In this document: in pieces, positions 47,264 to 57,811 of the stretch
How the letters are laid out: every line of letters begins with the position of its first letter
Numbering within the stretch: the first letter of the stretch is position 1
From: Rutstroemia sp. NJR-2017a BVV2
Lineage: Eukaryota > Ascomycota > Leotiomycetes > Helotiales > Rutstroemiaceae
Reading direction: 5' to 3'
Length of the DNA: 64,000 bases
Assembly: GCA_002946415.1 (NCBI GenBank)
Contig: NJPS01000033.1
Location: forward strand, 868,001-932,000
Notes under the pieces: generated by a model
What the model was told of the DNA's origin: nothing
Seen by the model: only the letters and a program-made list of their open reading frames with translations
The model's database searches: none
Made by a program: the position numbers and the translations under genes

Positions 47264-49569
47264 TCACGCTGGTGGATTAATATCGAATGTCTGAGCGAAA
47301 TTGTCGAAAGGCAAACATTTGTTCGTGTAAGATAAGGCTCTTTTTTCAGTCTGCAGCTGATGGATGGCAGAGGGAGCTGCTGACAAGATTCGACTTGCGC
47401 CAAATGACTATTAATCGCACCTAATAAAGTAGTATGCGATAGCGCAATCCGGCGTAAATTATGATTTGAGGGACCAGGGATTAGTGGCGCAAGGAGAAAA
47501 TTCTGGCTCTAGGGATGATGTACAGCACCACCGGAGCTGCAGAAATGCTACCGCACCTGCAGACAGGAATGTTTGTTTCGGCCGTTGTGTGTATGCAAAG
47601 CGACGCAGCGTAGGTTGTAGGATTAATGATAACGATAGGAAGTTCCAAGAGTATTCCGTACAGACTCCAGAGTAATGATATTATTCGGATGGACCGTATG
47701 GTGGAGGTGGTGGAGGTGGAAGGGAAGGGATGGGTTGAGGGCAATCTTCTTTTTCCTCGTTCTCACGCGTGCCTTTACCTTACTCGCACGACCTCCGTGT
47801 GATGTGGTTGGCCAAATGCGATGGGGAGGGTGGCACGGGCGTCGAAGGAATGTTGCCTAGAAGCCTGTGCCTGTACTTTTGTACCTGTGAGGTTCGATTT
47901 GCGTGCCAAATGAGGATGCTGGGTCCGCGTGGCACAAACCCTGATGCCGGCTCGGATTTCGTATGGATGGACCAAACAGAACGGTGTGGTCACTGTGGTG
48001 CGGCAGTCAGCGAAGGAGGAAATGAGGCAATTCCATCGACAATTGGATCGCAATGAGGGGAAAGCGATAATCCTTATGATAAAAATGAGGAGTTTTCTGG
48101 TTGAGGGGAACTCTGTTATCTGCACGTTATCTGAACCCTCTGCGCTGCACTGATACCTCTACGATCACGACACAGGCTCTAACTTCACCGTGTACGAGCA
48201 CCTAGAACCTCGTTGCAATCGCCCGGTGGAGTATGGAAGTGGGTGGACTGTCAAGAATACCTTCTGAAATCCTTCTCACCGCTCTCAACAAATATCGTCC
48301 TCACCCATAGATCACGTACAGTCTGCATCATGCAGCACTATCGCTGGCCGTTAATGGCAATCTATTATGTCTTTCTCTGGATGAGGATGAGGGCGAAGTA
48401 TGAATACGACAGGATGATTTACCCCAGATTTCCACTCTCAGCGCTCGCCGTCCTGTCCTGCACTGTAAGGTTCAGCCTACTTACCAAAAGCATGTACTGT
48501 ACTCTCTTATACTGTATCGTGAACCAGGGACGAGGGACAACCACCACCCACCACTCACACGGATAAGTACAGCTCGTCAAAGCAGTGGCCTGCCTTGCCT
48601 GCCTCGCCTGCCTCGCCTGCCTGATTCAACCCTTGCATACGCATGCCGTGCTGGCTCTGTTCAATAACCATCGACGTGGACTGCAGGAGATCAAACACTC
48701 CTAGAACAACGAACTTCCGCGATCCATTGGGTCTGGATGGCTTCTGACTGGTGTTTCTGCTTCTGTTTCTGTTTGGGCAGCCTTTGGGAACCAGTGGACA
48801 AGTCCAGGTGATGAGACTTTGCTGCCCATCGACAACCACTACACTTTCTCGCGCATATCTCAACTTGAGACGATGCATTCAAGTCGAATGGAACTTCTCG
48901 ATGTTGTGACTGCTGGCATCGTGCGCAATTTAGAATCCCGATCAATTGTAGGTTGTCTGCTGATCTAAAAGTCTTAGTAATACCAGAGTTTGGTTTTAGC
49001 TTGACTTCAAGCTTGGAAATTGCCTGGTGAGGCTATTCCCCTCCCGCTGATGCCGCATCGTGGGCAATAGGATTCGGATTCTTTCCAAAGCGCGGGCTTA
49101 ATCTGAATGATGGAATCCGAGCACCTTGGATGTAAGCGCCGGCCAGTACTCCAATCCAAGCCTTGGTGAACGAGGTCAATATTTGTCTTCATAATTTTTC
49201 ATGTATTTTACTGAGCTTCGGGTACTGCGTCGCAGTTATCGTGTTTTGACGTTTTTCTGAGGAAAGTAATCCGACCGACTAGGAAGAAAGTTTGTCGTCG
49301 CTCGAGTCCAATCAGAGAGTGTAGATCGCCAGACCTTCCAAACTTCTCATTTGCAGTCGTTCATGATTGGTATCCCCACATTCTTGTAACATCATCGCAC
49401 ATTATCAACGTTATCCTACTCCTCTTTGGAATCCACCATCGCAATCCTCCAACATCCCACTGTCACACATTATCAAAAGGTATAAAATTGATTGAGGAGT
49501 CACAAGGTCTGCCAAAACCTAACTCAACCTAACAACCTACTTTTCACCTACCTTAACAGACACCTCAAC
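47253..49569. other. Long divergent promoter region
   Basis: About 2.3 kb between the RBR gene (minus) and the SDR gene (plus). Only poor short frames are present. It holds a CCTGCC-rich tandem repeat near 48589. The last 200 bases before 49570 are a CA/TC-rich leader. Confidence 0.5.
48588..48624. repeat. GCCTGCCTC tandem repeat
   Basis: Three to four near-identical units of TGCCTGCCT/C in non-coding DNA. A simple repeat. Confidence 0.75.
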
Positions 49570-50680
49570 ATGGGCGGCGACAGCAATGATCGTGATGCTT
49601 TGGTGAACCGGATTCTGCCTCAGATGAAATTCGCTGATGGCACAACAAATCTACCTGCCTATCACACATCCAAACCGGCGCCGCAACATGCCGCAGCTGG
49701 CCGGTTTGCCGTTCAAGGAAATGCTATCAGTACGTTTCGAGCACCATTACAGCCATTACCGTACATCATGGTATACTAACAACATCATCTAGTCACTGGA
49801 GGGCTAGGAAATCTAGGTCTCGAAGGAGCTCGGGCATTACTTGAGCACGGTCTCAGTGGGGTAGCTCTATTCGATGTCAACCCCACAGCCGATTCCCCTG
49901 AACTATCCGCGCTAAAGTCGGATTTCCCACATGCCAAAATCGTTGCCAAAAAGGTCGACGTGACAGATGCAGAGCATGTCGAACGGTCTGTGAAGGAGAC
50001 TGCGTCCGAGCTGGGGAGTGTTGATATCTTGGCTTGCTATGCGGGAGTGGTTAATTGTGTGCATGCACTTGATACTACTGCGACAGACTTCAGAAGGACA
50101 TTAGATATTAACACTACTGGAGTATTCTTATGTGCTCAGGCTGTTGCCCGGTGAGCTCTTTGGTTGAATGGTGCTCTATTTGTGGCTAATTCTATGTGCA
50201 GACAGATGGTTTCTCAAAACTCAGGAGGTTCTATTGTGATTATTGCATGTTAGTTTTGCATTTTTGCTGTCTTCGAGCTCATCAGCTGACAACCCCAGCA
50301 ATATCGGGACATTCAGTCAACTTCCCCCAGCCCCAGGTATCCTATAACGCATCTAAAGCAGCTCTTGTACATCTGAAGTCTTCTCTTGCGGCCGAGTGGG
50401 CTCGTTACGGTATCCGGACCAACACTATCTCTCCAGGCTACATGAACACGATACTTAATGAAGGAGATGGTATAGCGGTTGGAAGGAAGATATGGACAGA
50501 AAGAAATCCAATGGGAAGAATGGGACATCCATCTGAGCTAACCGGGCCGTTGGTATTGCTGTGTTCGGCTGCGGGTAGCTACATGAATGGTGCGGATTTG
50601 GTTGTTGACGGTGAGTACTCTTCGCAATACTATTTTCGGACTCGTACTGATCTACCATAGGCGGATTGACTGTCTTCTAG
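49570..50680 (+). CDS. Short-chain dehydrogenase/reductase (sorbose reductase-like)
   Basis: Five exons (49570-49729, 49793-50150, 50202-50248, 50299-50610, 50661-50680) give 298 residues. The NAD(P)-binding motif TGGLGNLG crosses the first intron near residue 55. The usual NNAG is replaced by CYAG; the catalytic triad is Ser in IIASISGH and YNASK. The start is the ATG after a long CA-rich leader, and the last exon encodes only GGLTVF. The N-terminal extension of about 50 residues before the Rossmann fold is unusual for the 250-residue classical family but known in fungal sorbose/xylulose reductase-like members. The exact sugar or alcohol substrate is not determinable. Confidence 0.88.
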
Positions 50681-51637
50681 TTCTTGACTATTATCAATAA
50701 TAGACGGCATTTGCTAGTCACACTTGTGCATTCATAGAGAATTGATGCCCGGAATAACGCTCAATAGGGATCAAATCTCCCACCTTTTCATGCTCATTTC
50801 AATCCAATCAGGTAAAGTAGTTCCATATAACAGAATATAAAATGTTTCACTATTCTTTCTATTTCTATTTACTTTTACGTCTTGTGACACTACAGTTGTT
50901 TTCTTTCAGACGATGCGATGTTGGAAAGCGTGTTTGCGGCGCGGCAGGGAAACAAGATGTTTGCTTTCCGACTGCCGAAGCACTGCCCCGAACTCTCAAA
51001 TAGCAACATGTTTCTCGGATTGTTTCGATTCCGAATCTATAAGTGGCACATCTCGCATGCTCGAGAGCTCCAAAAAGCTTCGCGGGGTATCTTGGCCAAG
51101 AATAATTTGATAGTTCTGTTAGTGACTACAAGTCAGTGGATCACCGGCAAGAAAATAGAACAATGCCTGGTAGTTGGAAGTAGCCAACACTTTTCCTAGC
51201 GCCGACAATGTTATTATTCTACTCAGCGTCTGAGGTGCCGTGTCTGATTCACTCTGGTTTATAAATGGCTCCCAAAAACAGTCAAGTATGCTATTCATGG
51301 ATATCGCAAAGCATCTCATGCATCGCTCCCGCCGGCGAGGTAGACGAGGCAGGCGAGCGAAAATATCTAAGACCACTGTTATTAAAAGAACCAAGCTTTA
51401 ATGTTACAGTTCGACTGGAATTATGTATGAAGTGCAAATCTCCAACCCGACAACTCTATATATCAGCCCCTTCTTCAGCATCAAGTTCCTCGCATCATCT
51501 CAATTCTACACTGCAACTTGGCAACCCAATCAACCACCAAGCCATAGCCCAGTTTCCACTCTTACATATATTCACGCCCTTCTCATACACCTCAATCCAA
51601 CATCAAGCCTCCACATACACTCCAATCCAACACCAAA
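50681..51637. other. Intergenic region with one dubious exon-like ORF
   Basis: About 960 bases. A polypyrimidine tract ending TTTTCTTTCAG at 50901-50911 looks like a 3' splice site, followed by an open frame to 51199 (see next entry). The rest is non-coding, ending in a CA-rich leader for the gene at 51638. Confidence 0.4.
50918..51199 (+). CDS. Possible orphan ORF or exon, unknown
   Basis: A 93-codon frame with reasonable amino-acid composition (CPELSNSNMFLGLFRFRIYK) begins just after a good-looking splice acceptor at 50911. No domain recognised and no upstream exon could be joined convincingly. It could be a relic or chance. Confidence 0.2.
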   Translation: MLESVFAARQGNKMFAFRLPKHCPELSNSNMFLGLFRFRIYKWHISHARELQKASRGILAKNNLIVLLVTTSQWITGKKIEQCLVVGSSQHFS

Positions 51638-52240
51638 ATGCACTCCCTCCTCCCAGCATTCATCATCATGCTCTCGAGCACCTCTTCCGTTCTCGGCCGC
51701 AACCTCTTCAAACCGGGCCCCAACATTCAAATCACGCGAGTCCAGGCAGATGATGTGGTTCTTCCTCGAACTGCAGCTGCTCTACCCAGCCCCATCGAGA
51801 TTGAGCTGCGTGAAACTCGGGACGAACAGATGGCGCCGAGCAGTTTCGTTACGGTGACTGTTCGACAAACGGTCGATGCTCCACGATTGAATCTACCACG
51901 CGATGAAGGTGATGGATTCTTCACAACCACCGTCGAAGTCACAACCACCGTTGCAGCACCAGCTCCTTCGGGATTCTTCTCGACCACCGTTCCTTTCATA
52001 ACTCCAATAACCCCCTCGCCTCCATAACCACCGTCTACAACGTCATCGTCATCCTCTACTCTGTTTACTATAACTGAGATTGGAGATACCCTACAATTGC
52101 CAACTCCAACGCCTGCTATAATATTCGCTACCCTCACAGTTGCCGGGTCTCCAGTCAGCTCAGTTCACTCGAGTTCTCGGTCGATTCCTGCTATTTGCGG
52201 AGAAAAGATATGTTGCCTCAATCCGGGGCCGGACTGTTAA
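51638..52240 (+). pseudogene. Secreted Ser/Thr-rich protein with in-frame stop
   Basis: An ATG at 51638 in a good AAAATGC context begins a signal peptide (MHSLLPAFIIMLSSTSSVLG). After about 129 codons, in a Thr/Pro-rich stretch, TAA occurs at 52025-52027. The same frame continues with coding-like sequence for another 70 codons, ending at TAA 52238-52240 with a cysteine-rich tail (CGEKICCLNPGPDC). The tail has the look of a genuine secreted C-terminus, so the internal stop probably interrupts a gene of about 200 residues. It may instead be a sequencing error, a strain polymorphism, or a tolerated truncation. Function unknown; small secreted proteins of this type are often fast-evolving and lineage-specific. 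Confidence 0.6.
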
Positions 52241-52723
52241 ATGATTGGCATTGAAGCATCTGGTTTTTGTCTCTAGGAATCTCAATATTTATCTGATCTT
52301 ACTTTCCTAGCTCTCAGTATGCAGTGATCACCTATTGTGAATGCCATCGAAAATGAGGTCAGTCATTCAGTACATCTCGTAGAGTACTTGTAGCGGCTGA
52401 GACAATACACACCTATCAAGACAAAAAGAAATGTATCGTAAAATTATTAATACAGAACTCAGGAATATACAGTGGTATCTTGGCTCATCTTACCCTCCCG
52501 CTCGTCAAACCACATCCGGTCATCATCATACATATAATCAATCCTTCCCTACCACCTCTAAATCCCGTTTAATTCCAACCCGCATCAATAATCAACCCGT
52601 AATTATATCCTTCGAAATATCCGCCGATGCAATGGGTATCTCCATCCTTCCCAATCCCAAAAACTCCTCGAATAACCTGCACACCCTGCCCTGCCGAAAC
52701 ACATCGCTCTTTTCAGAGTCGCA
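52241..52723. other. Convergent intergenic region
   Basis: About 480 bases between the interrupted secreted-protein gene and the convergent GPI-anchor-like gene. Nothing recognisable. Confidence 0.45.
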
Positions 52724-53615
52724 TCAAAAAGCGAAAGCCCCCACCAACCCAACCATACCCAAAACCAACCCCAAATTAACTCCCCGCTTAACAGCATTCG
52801 AACTTCCAGTCGCGCCAGCACCCGAATTCTTCGCACCTGAGGCCGAAGCCGTCGCACTACTTCCCCTCGTCCAACTAACACTTGTAGAAACTCCAGCACT
52901 CGCAGTCCCATTTGCACTCAATCCCGCACTCGCCAACCCCGAACTTCCCCTCAGCGGGGCCGTTCCAGCACTAGTGGCCAGAGTCGGCGCAGAAGTAATA
53001 CTCGCCACCATAGACGAAATATGCGAGCTCGAACTCGAACTTGAGGCTGCTGTACTCGATACCGCGCCGGCGCCATAGGTGAGTAGATTCGACGTGGCCG
53101 TTACGATTGCTATGGCGCGGAAGTGCGTAGCTGCGGGAGAACCAGTAACAGTCGTGGTAGCGACGAGAGGCGTGGATCCGGCGATCTGCTCGGTCGCAAC
53201 ACATGCGATTGAAGAGGAACCAGAGAGCGCGCATGCGAGGGACATAGTCCTGATGCCGTATTAGGACGTGCTTTTCAAAGCAGCGCAGACCAGTGAAACT
53301 TACTTTGTAGAAGAGAATGTCATGGCATACTCAACAGTATTAGGACCTTGAGTCAAGATGTACGGTTGTTGAAAGTTGCATACTGAAGTATCCGCACCCG
53401 CAGTGCAAGCTACCAGATACCGAGTCTTGCGAGCAGAACATTAGCGGGGTGAGTAGTGCAAAAATGCAGGGAATGCGACATACAGAATCAAGCGCATATG
53501 CGACCACCGGATCGCTTCCAACAAACAGGGACGCCGAAGACTGCGCACAGGCTTCTCTCACGAAGAGCAATAAAAAGAGAGGATATAAATTATGGAGAAA
53601 CATAATTTGTACCAT
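52724..53615 (-). CDS. Secreted GPI-anchor-like Ser/Ala-rich protein
   Basis: Three minus-strand exons (53615-53484, 53425-53304, 53249-52724) encode 259 residues. A signal peptide (FLHNLYPLFLLLFV) is followed by a short extracellular domain with four spaced cysteines (YLVACTAGADTSVC; MSLACALSGSSSIACVA). After it comes a long Ser/Ala/Thr/Gly-rich stretch suited to O-glycosylation. The C-terminus is a small-residue region and a hydrophobic tail (LGLVLGMVGLVGAFAF), the usual GPI-anchor signal. It is likely a cell-wall or plasma-membrane surface protein, a common Pezizomycotina type with unknown function. All splice sites keep the frame and the cysteine pattern. Confidence 0.8.
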
Positions 53616-54470
53616 TCATCTACCTGCAGATGAGTGGGTGGTAACGAACGTGAAAGTGTGGTGCATGCATGCATTGCGAAAGAAGGAAATGCAGATGTTA
53701 TACCAATTTGCCGGTAACGCACAACTAATGTTGGCGTTTGGAGAATTGAAATTGCAGGAACATATTAGTGGAGTTTCAGGATTGGAGTGTGCCGATGGCG
53801 TACACGAAGACCAAATATAGGGCTGCGTGGGATTTGGCGCTTACGTGAAACCAGCCCTCAGACTTCGGACGGCACATCGATTTGGCGGGGAGGAAGAGGT
53901 TCAACGTTAGACGATAATGGCGGCACCGAAGGGGAGCATAGCATTCGTGTAATAAGATCTGTGGTCTGAGAACTGGACCACTGAAGCCGACGACCCTTCA
54001 ATTGTTCGTACACGGAAAGAAAAGGGCTAAGTTGACATCAAGTTATTTCGTATTAGTATGGCCCTCCAACGGTCGTGTGTAAGCGCGAAGGCCTCCTGCA
54101 CATGCAGAGCGACAATCAAAGACATATTGATTAGTGTGGAGAGGTTTATTATATGGAGGTGGTGATGGAAACTGACAATCACTTGCGCATGTGCATATGC
54201 GGATGGGGATGGTGGTGTAGGACTTTAGGTAAAGGTTGATTTTAAGTAAATTTTGTAAAGAAACACTCCCAAACCTATATGGTCTCCAGAGGATCTCCAG
54301 TATGACCTCCAGTATAAAACCATAACGATATATAATGCACCAGCTCTTGGCACCGCATACCCTCAACATCACTTGCCTGCGTTGGTGCTCATAATGCACG
54401 TAATTACAACGTCATTTGGAGAGAGCTAGACATTAAGAAAAGACAGGGTATACCGAAGAAAGCTCCGAAA
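53616..54470. other. Intergenic region
   Basis: About 850 bases between the GPI-anchor-like gene's promoter and the 3' end of the TRM1 gene. Only short frames; no feature recognised. Confidence 0.45.
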
Positions 54471-56525
54471 CTAAACATGAGCTTTGGCGCGGTTCATAGG
54501 TCCCCAATTCTCACGAGGATTCACTTGATATCTGACAAGTTTCTTCGCACCCTTCTCCGCTCCCAACTTTTCATCGAATATCACCTCGAGTTTCCCGTTC
54601 TTGGCAGCAGCAGCCGGCTCCCCATCCTTCGTAGCATCGTCTCCATCTCCATTGGTCGCATTAGAAGTATCTTGTTTATTCAAGCCCATGATGGCGTATC
54701 CAGCGGTATTCTTTTTGATAGCACCCTCTCTGATTGGCGCTTTTTGTCGAGCCCACTCTCTCATTACTTCCCAAATAACTTCCCACGGAGCATCAGTCTT
54801 GATGGTTCCTCCTTTGGTATGACTTCTTGTAACTCTGTATCCAAGATGTTTCAAAGCCCCACGGAAAGCACCCTCGTGTGGTGTAACGCAATGAATGACT
54901 TTTGCTAACACAGAGGGGATGAAGAAGAAAGGATATTCATCTACTACGGATGGATCATACTTATTTGTCTTTGAAGTTGCAGTTGGAGAGTGTGACTTGT
55001 CATCCAAGGAAGGCAGAGTCTCTTCCAATGCTACATTAAGCATACCTTCAATACGATCGGTCGTTTGGTATGTCTCCTTAGATACGTTTGGCAAGCCATC
55101 CAAAATTCTTTTGATGAACTCCGGTGAATGTAATGGTCCGGCATACATAGGCCCCCCCATGTGAGTTTTCATACCGCAGTGCTGACAGTTCTCACCTGCA
55201 GACGGTCCCGGCGCATAAACGTGCTTCCAAAAGTAGCCCTTGCCACTTTTATTAGGTGCCAATTTATTCTTTCCAACCAGTTGAGTCGTCCAGGCTCCAC
55301 ATCCAATGTCGCAATTGTAGACGACCATTGTTTTCCCAGCTAAGAATTTAACATCGGCCGGTGATTTGTATATCCTAACAAACACTCTTGCGTAAAAGTC
55401 AATAGATAGAGAAAGGAGGGGTTCCATGGCCAGGCCATTTCGAGCAGCCGATGTAGCTATAGAGTGTAGAATGAGCCGAAGACCAGCTTCGTGAGAATGA
55501 GGCCCCTTGACGGTCACTCCTCCATACAACGAGTAGGCCTTTTCTGGGTAGCTGTTGGAAGCCCACACACCGGCATCAGTACAGGTGACACAGAGAAGTC
55601 CACCATCATCTCTGACAGCTTGCACTGCGGCATCCAGAAATGGCGCTGCTGTGCCATATGGGTCTAAATCAATAACATCGTATTTTTTGCTCGGCGGTGC
55701 ACGACCCGTCAATTCTCGATTGTCATCGCCGACAAAGCTGTACATATGCCGTATTGCGTTTCCAGTGAGCGTCTTAATCTTCCCTTCCTGTCTATTATGT
55801 TTAACATTAAGTTCAATCGATTTCGTTGCCGCAGGTAGAAGATCGTTGGCCGTAACTGATGTCGCAAAAGGGATTTCTTGGGCATATCGAAGGGCTCTCA
55901 AGCCTGTTGCAGAAAGTGCATCGAGAATTGTGAACTTTGGTGTTCCCGTATGTGATGGCTTTACTTGTTCTTGCTCATTGTTGTCTGCAGCTTCAGCCGT
56001 CTCTGCTGTAGCCTCGGGTATTGGCTGTGCTTCAGCTGGGAGAGTATTCGATTCGTCTGTCTGCTTCTGGGGTGTCGCGTCATCCCCAATTGCTTCATCC
56101 TTCTTCCCATTTTCATCTCCTTCTAAGGCCGGCGCCTGCGCAGAGCTACCATCTGAATCGATTTTTCCAGCTTTCCTTGGTCCTTCACTACCTGCCTCAG
56201 TGCCCCGCTTGCGTTTCTTCTCCTTCCGAGCTGCTTGCTTCTGAATATTCTGCTCCAGAGCCTTTACTTTCCTCTCCAAAATACTCTCTCCGTAGGCTTT
56301 AATCGCAAGAACGCTCAGATCGCGATTGAATTGTTGAATTGGATTGTAGAAGACGGATTGAACTTGGGATTGGCCTTTAGGGGTAGTTTGGGGGACCTTT
56401 GGGCCATCTGCAGGAACAAGAATATATGCAAGACCCTCCTTGATAGTTGTAAACTCCTTCCCCTCGTGGAAGATGTGTTGGTCTTGAGCCGGAGTGGCTG
56501 TGATGTCAGGAAGTGTGGAAGCCAT
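54471..56525 (-). CDS. TRM1: tRNA (guanine26-N2)-dimethyltransferase Trm1
   Basis: An intronless minus-strand gene of 684 residues from the ATG at 56525. Trm1 makes N2,N2-dimethylguanosine at position 26 of tRNAs using S-adenosylmethionine. The SAM-binding region has LDALSATGLRALRYAQE, the next strand VTANDLLPAATKSIELN, and the methyltransferase motif DLDPYGTAAPF. A zinc-binding-like CQHCGMKTHMGGP block follows, and there is a long Lys/Glu-rich insertion between the N-terminal segment and the core. The same frame is open upstream: an ATG at 56630 would add a basic 35-residue extension resembling a mitochondrial presequence, as in yeast TRM1, which has two starts. The C-terminus is Lys-rich. 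Confidence 0.93.
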   Translation of the reverse strand: MASTLPDITATPAQDQHIFHEGKEFTTIKEGLAYILVPADGPKVPQTTPKGQSQVQSVFYNPIQQFNRDLSVLAIKAYGESILERKVKALEQNIQKQAARKEKKRKRGTEAGSEGPRKAGKIDSDGSSAQAPALEGDENGKKDEAIGDDATPQKQTDESNTLPAEAQPIPEATAETAEAADNNEQEQVKPSHTGTPKFTILDALSATGLRALRYAQEIPFATSVTANDLLPAATKSIELNVKHNRQEGKIKTLTGNAIRHMYSFVGDDNRELTGRAPPSKKYDVIDLDPYGTAAPFLDAAVQAVRDDGGLLCVTCTDAGVWASNSYPEKAYSLYGGVTVKGPHSHEAGLRLILHSIATSAARNGLAMEPLLSLSIDFYARVFVRIYKSPADVKFLAGKTMVVYNCDIGCGAWTTQLVGKNKLAPNKSGKGYFWKHVYAPGPSAGENCQHCGMKTHMGGPMYAGPLHSPEFIKRILDGLPNVSKETYQTTDRIEGMLNVALEETLPSLDDKSHSPTATSKTNKYDPSVVDEYPFFFIPSVLAKVIHCVTPHEGAFRGALKHLGYRVTRSHTKGGTIKTDAPWEVIWEVMREWARQKAPIREGAIKKNTAGYAIMGLNKQDTSNATNGDGDDATKDGEPAAAAKNGKLEVIFDEKLGAEKGAKKLVRYQVNPRENWGPMNRAKAHV

Positions 56526-56630
56526 TCTATAAGGAGAGGGGACTTTGCACAGTGGTAGTAAAAGAGACCTAGGATATGAAATTAAGAATTTCCTTGGAAT
56601 TTCACATCGAATTAATTTGCATGGACGCAT
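56526..56630 (-). promoter_or_regulatory. Possible alternative in-frame start of TRM1 (mitochondrial form)
   Basis: The ATG at 56630 is in frame with the main start and precedes 35 codons rich in Arg/Lys with one Glu only, such as RPCKLIRCEIPRKFL. That composition fits a mitochondrial targeting sequence. Yeast TRM1 uses alternative starts to serve both mitochondria and nucleus (established). Whether both are used here is inference. Confidence 0.4.
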
Positions 56631-57811
56631 GTGGTAGAGATAAGTCTTGGGGAATGCCAAAAAAATTCGCGATTTTTGCGCGGCGCGGACTTTCTGCCGT
56701 GGGCGGTGATAAAAGTGTGGGATCAATTGATTGGCTCTGCATATCACCTCGTCTTCGTTCCCTTCCTCTTTGCCAAATATATGCCGCTCAACACTAGAGC
56801 CGAGTTTTGATTCATGGGTACTATACCGGCGCCGGCATGTACATGCAGTTTGTACAAAGGAGCAAAGATTTTCAGCCACAAGAACGAATCAGATATCTGA
56901 GGAAAGGAACACCCATGCGATCTACAACCCTTCCTGTCTGCACAATATGTCGGGATTGCATGAAAGCAGCTTCATTCTGTGAGCAAAACGAGGCGATGTG
57001 ATGTTAGACGACGGACGAAAGAAATGAAGCAGAACAGTATCTGTATCTGAAGTGGCATTTCAGTGATCCGGATTATGCAGCTTGTTTTCTTAGAGCAAGA
57101 CCCCTTCATGAGTAGCCGACTACTCGTATCTATTTACAATCCCTCGGCTCTGTCTGTCTTTCTCCATAGAAATTCACACTTATATCGCCCAGTTAGGCCC
57201 TGCGTCGTCCATTATATGCAAGATAGCCGCAGGATATCACCTCGACGTGCTCTAGTTATCACCCTTTACGGGTGGGCCCTCACATGGGGCGATTGTCCAG
57301 GTCGAAGCCGCCGAACCAACCCCACCCACACATCGTTATCGCTCCACTAAAGCATCTTATATGCGCCGTACAACCTTTTCATACTCTCTCACCCATCCAT
57401 TCTCTTCCCAAACATTGTTTAAAGTGCGGTTGCATTGCATATCAATTTATCCAATGAAACCTTTACAAGATGTGATCGAGTTTGATACACCAACACATCC
57501 GGGGTACTTCCGCCCTGGGCGCAATGTATTGGTCATATGTGCCCCTGATGCTGACAGTGGATGGTAAGGCACGGGCAGACTGAATGGTCTCTTACACTCT
57601 ACTGCCTTTCATATTCTTTTGTGTTCGTATATAACGCCGTCCATGTATTGTTTTCACGGGACATTTCCTGGCCCTGGAGAGCGATCGATTACTGTGTTTG
57701 TTTAATAGTGTTATTTATCTCCTAGATTATATATCAAGGTACGTCTGAAGCTCCCGTTTCCGATTCATGCCTCCACAATATTTACAATCTTTATAGTATT
57801 TCATTCATGTG
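56631..57811. other. Divergent promoter region
   Basis: About 1.2 kb between the TRM1 gene (minus) and the esterase-NACHT-ankyrin gene (plus). Only poor frames; no recognisable element. Confidence 0.5.
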
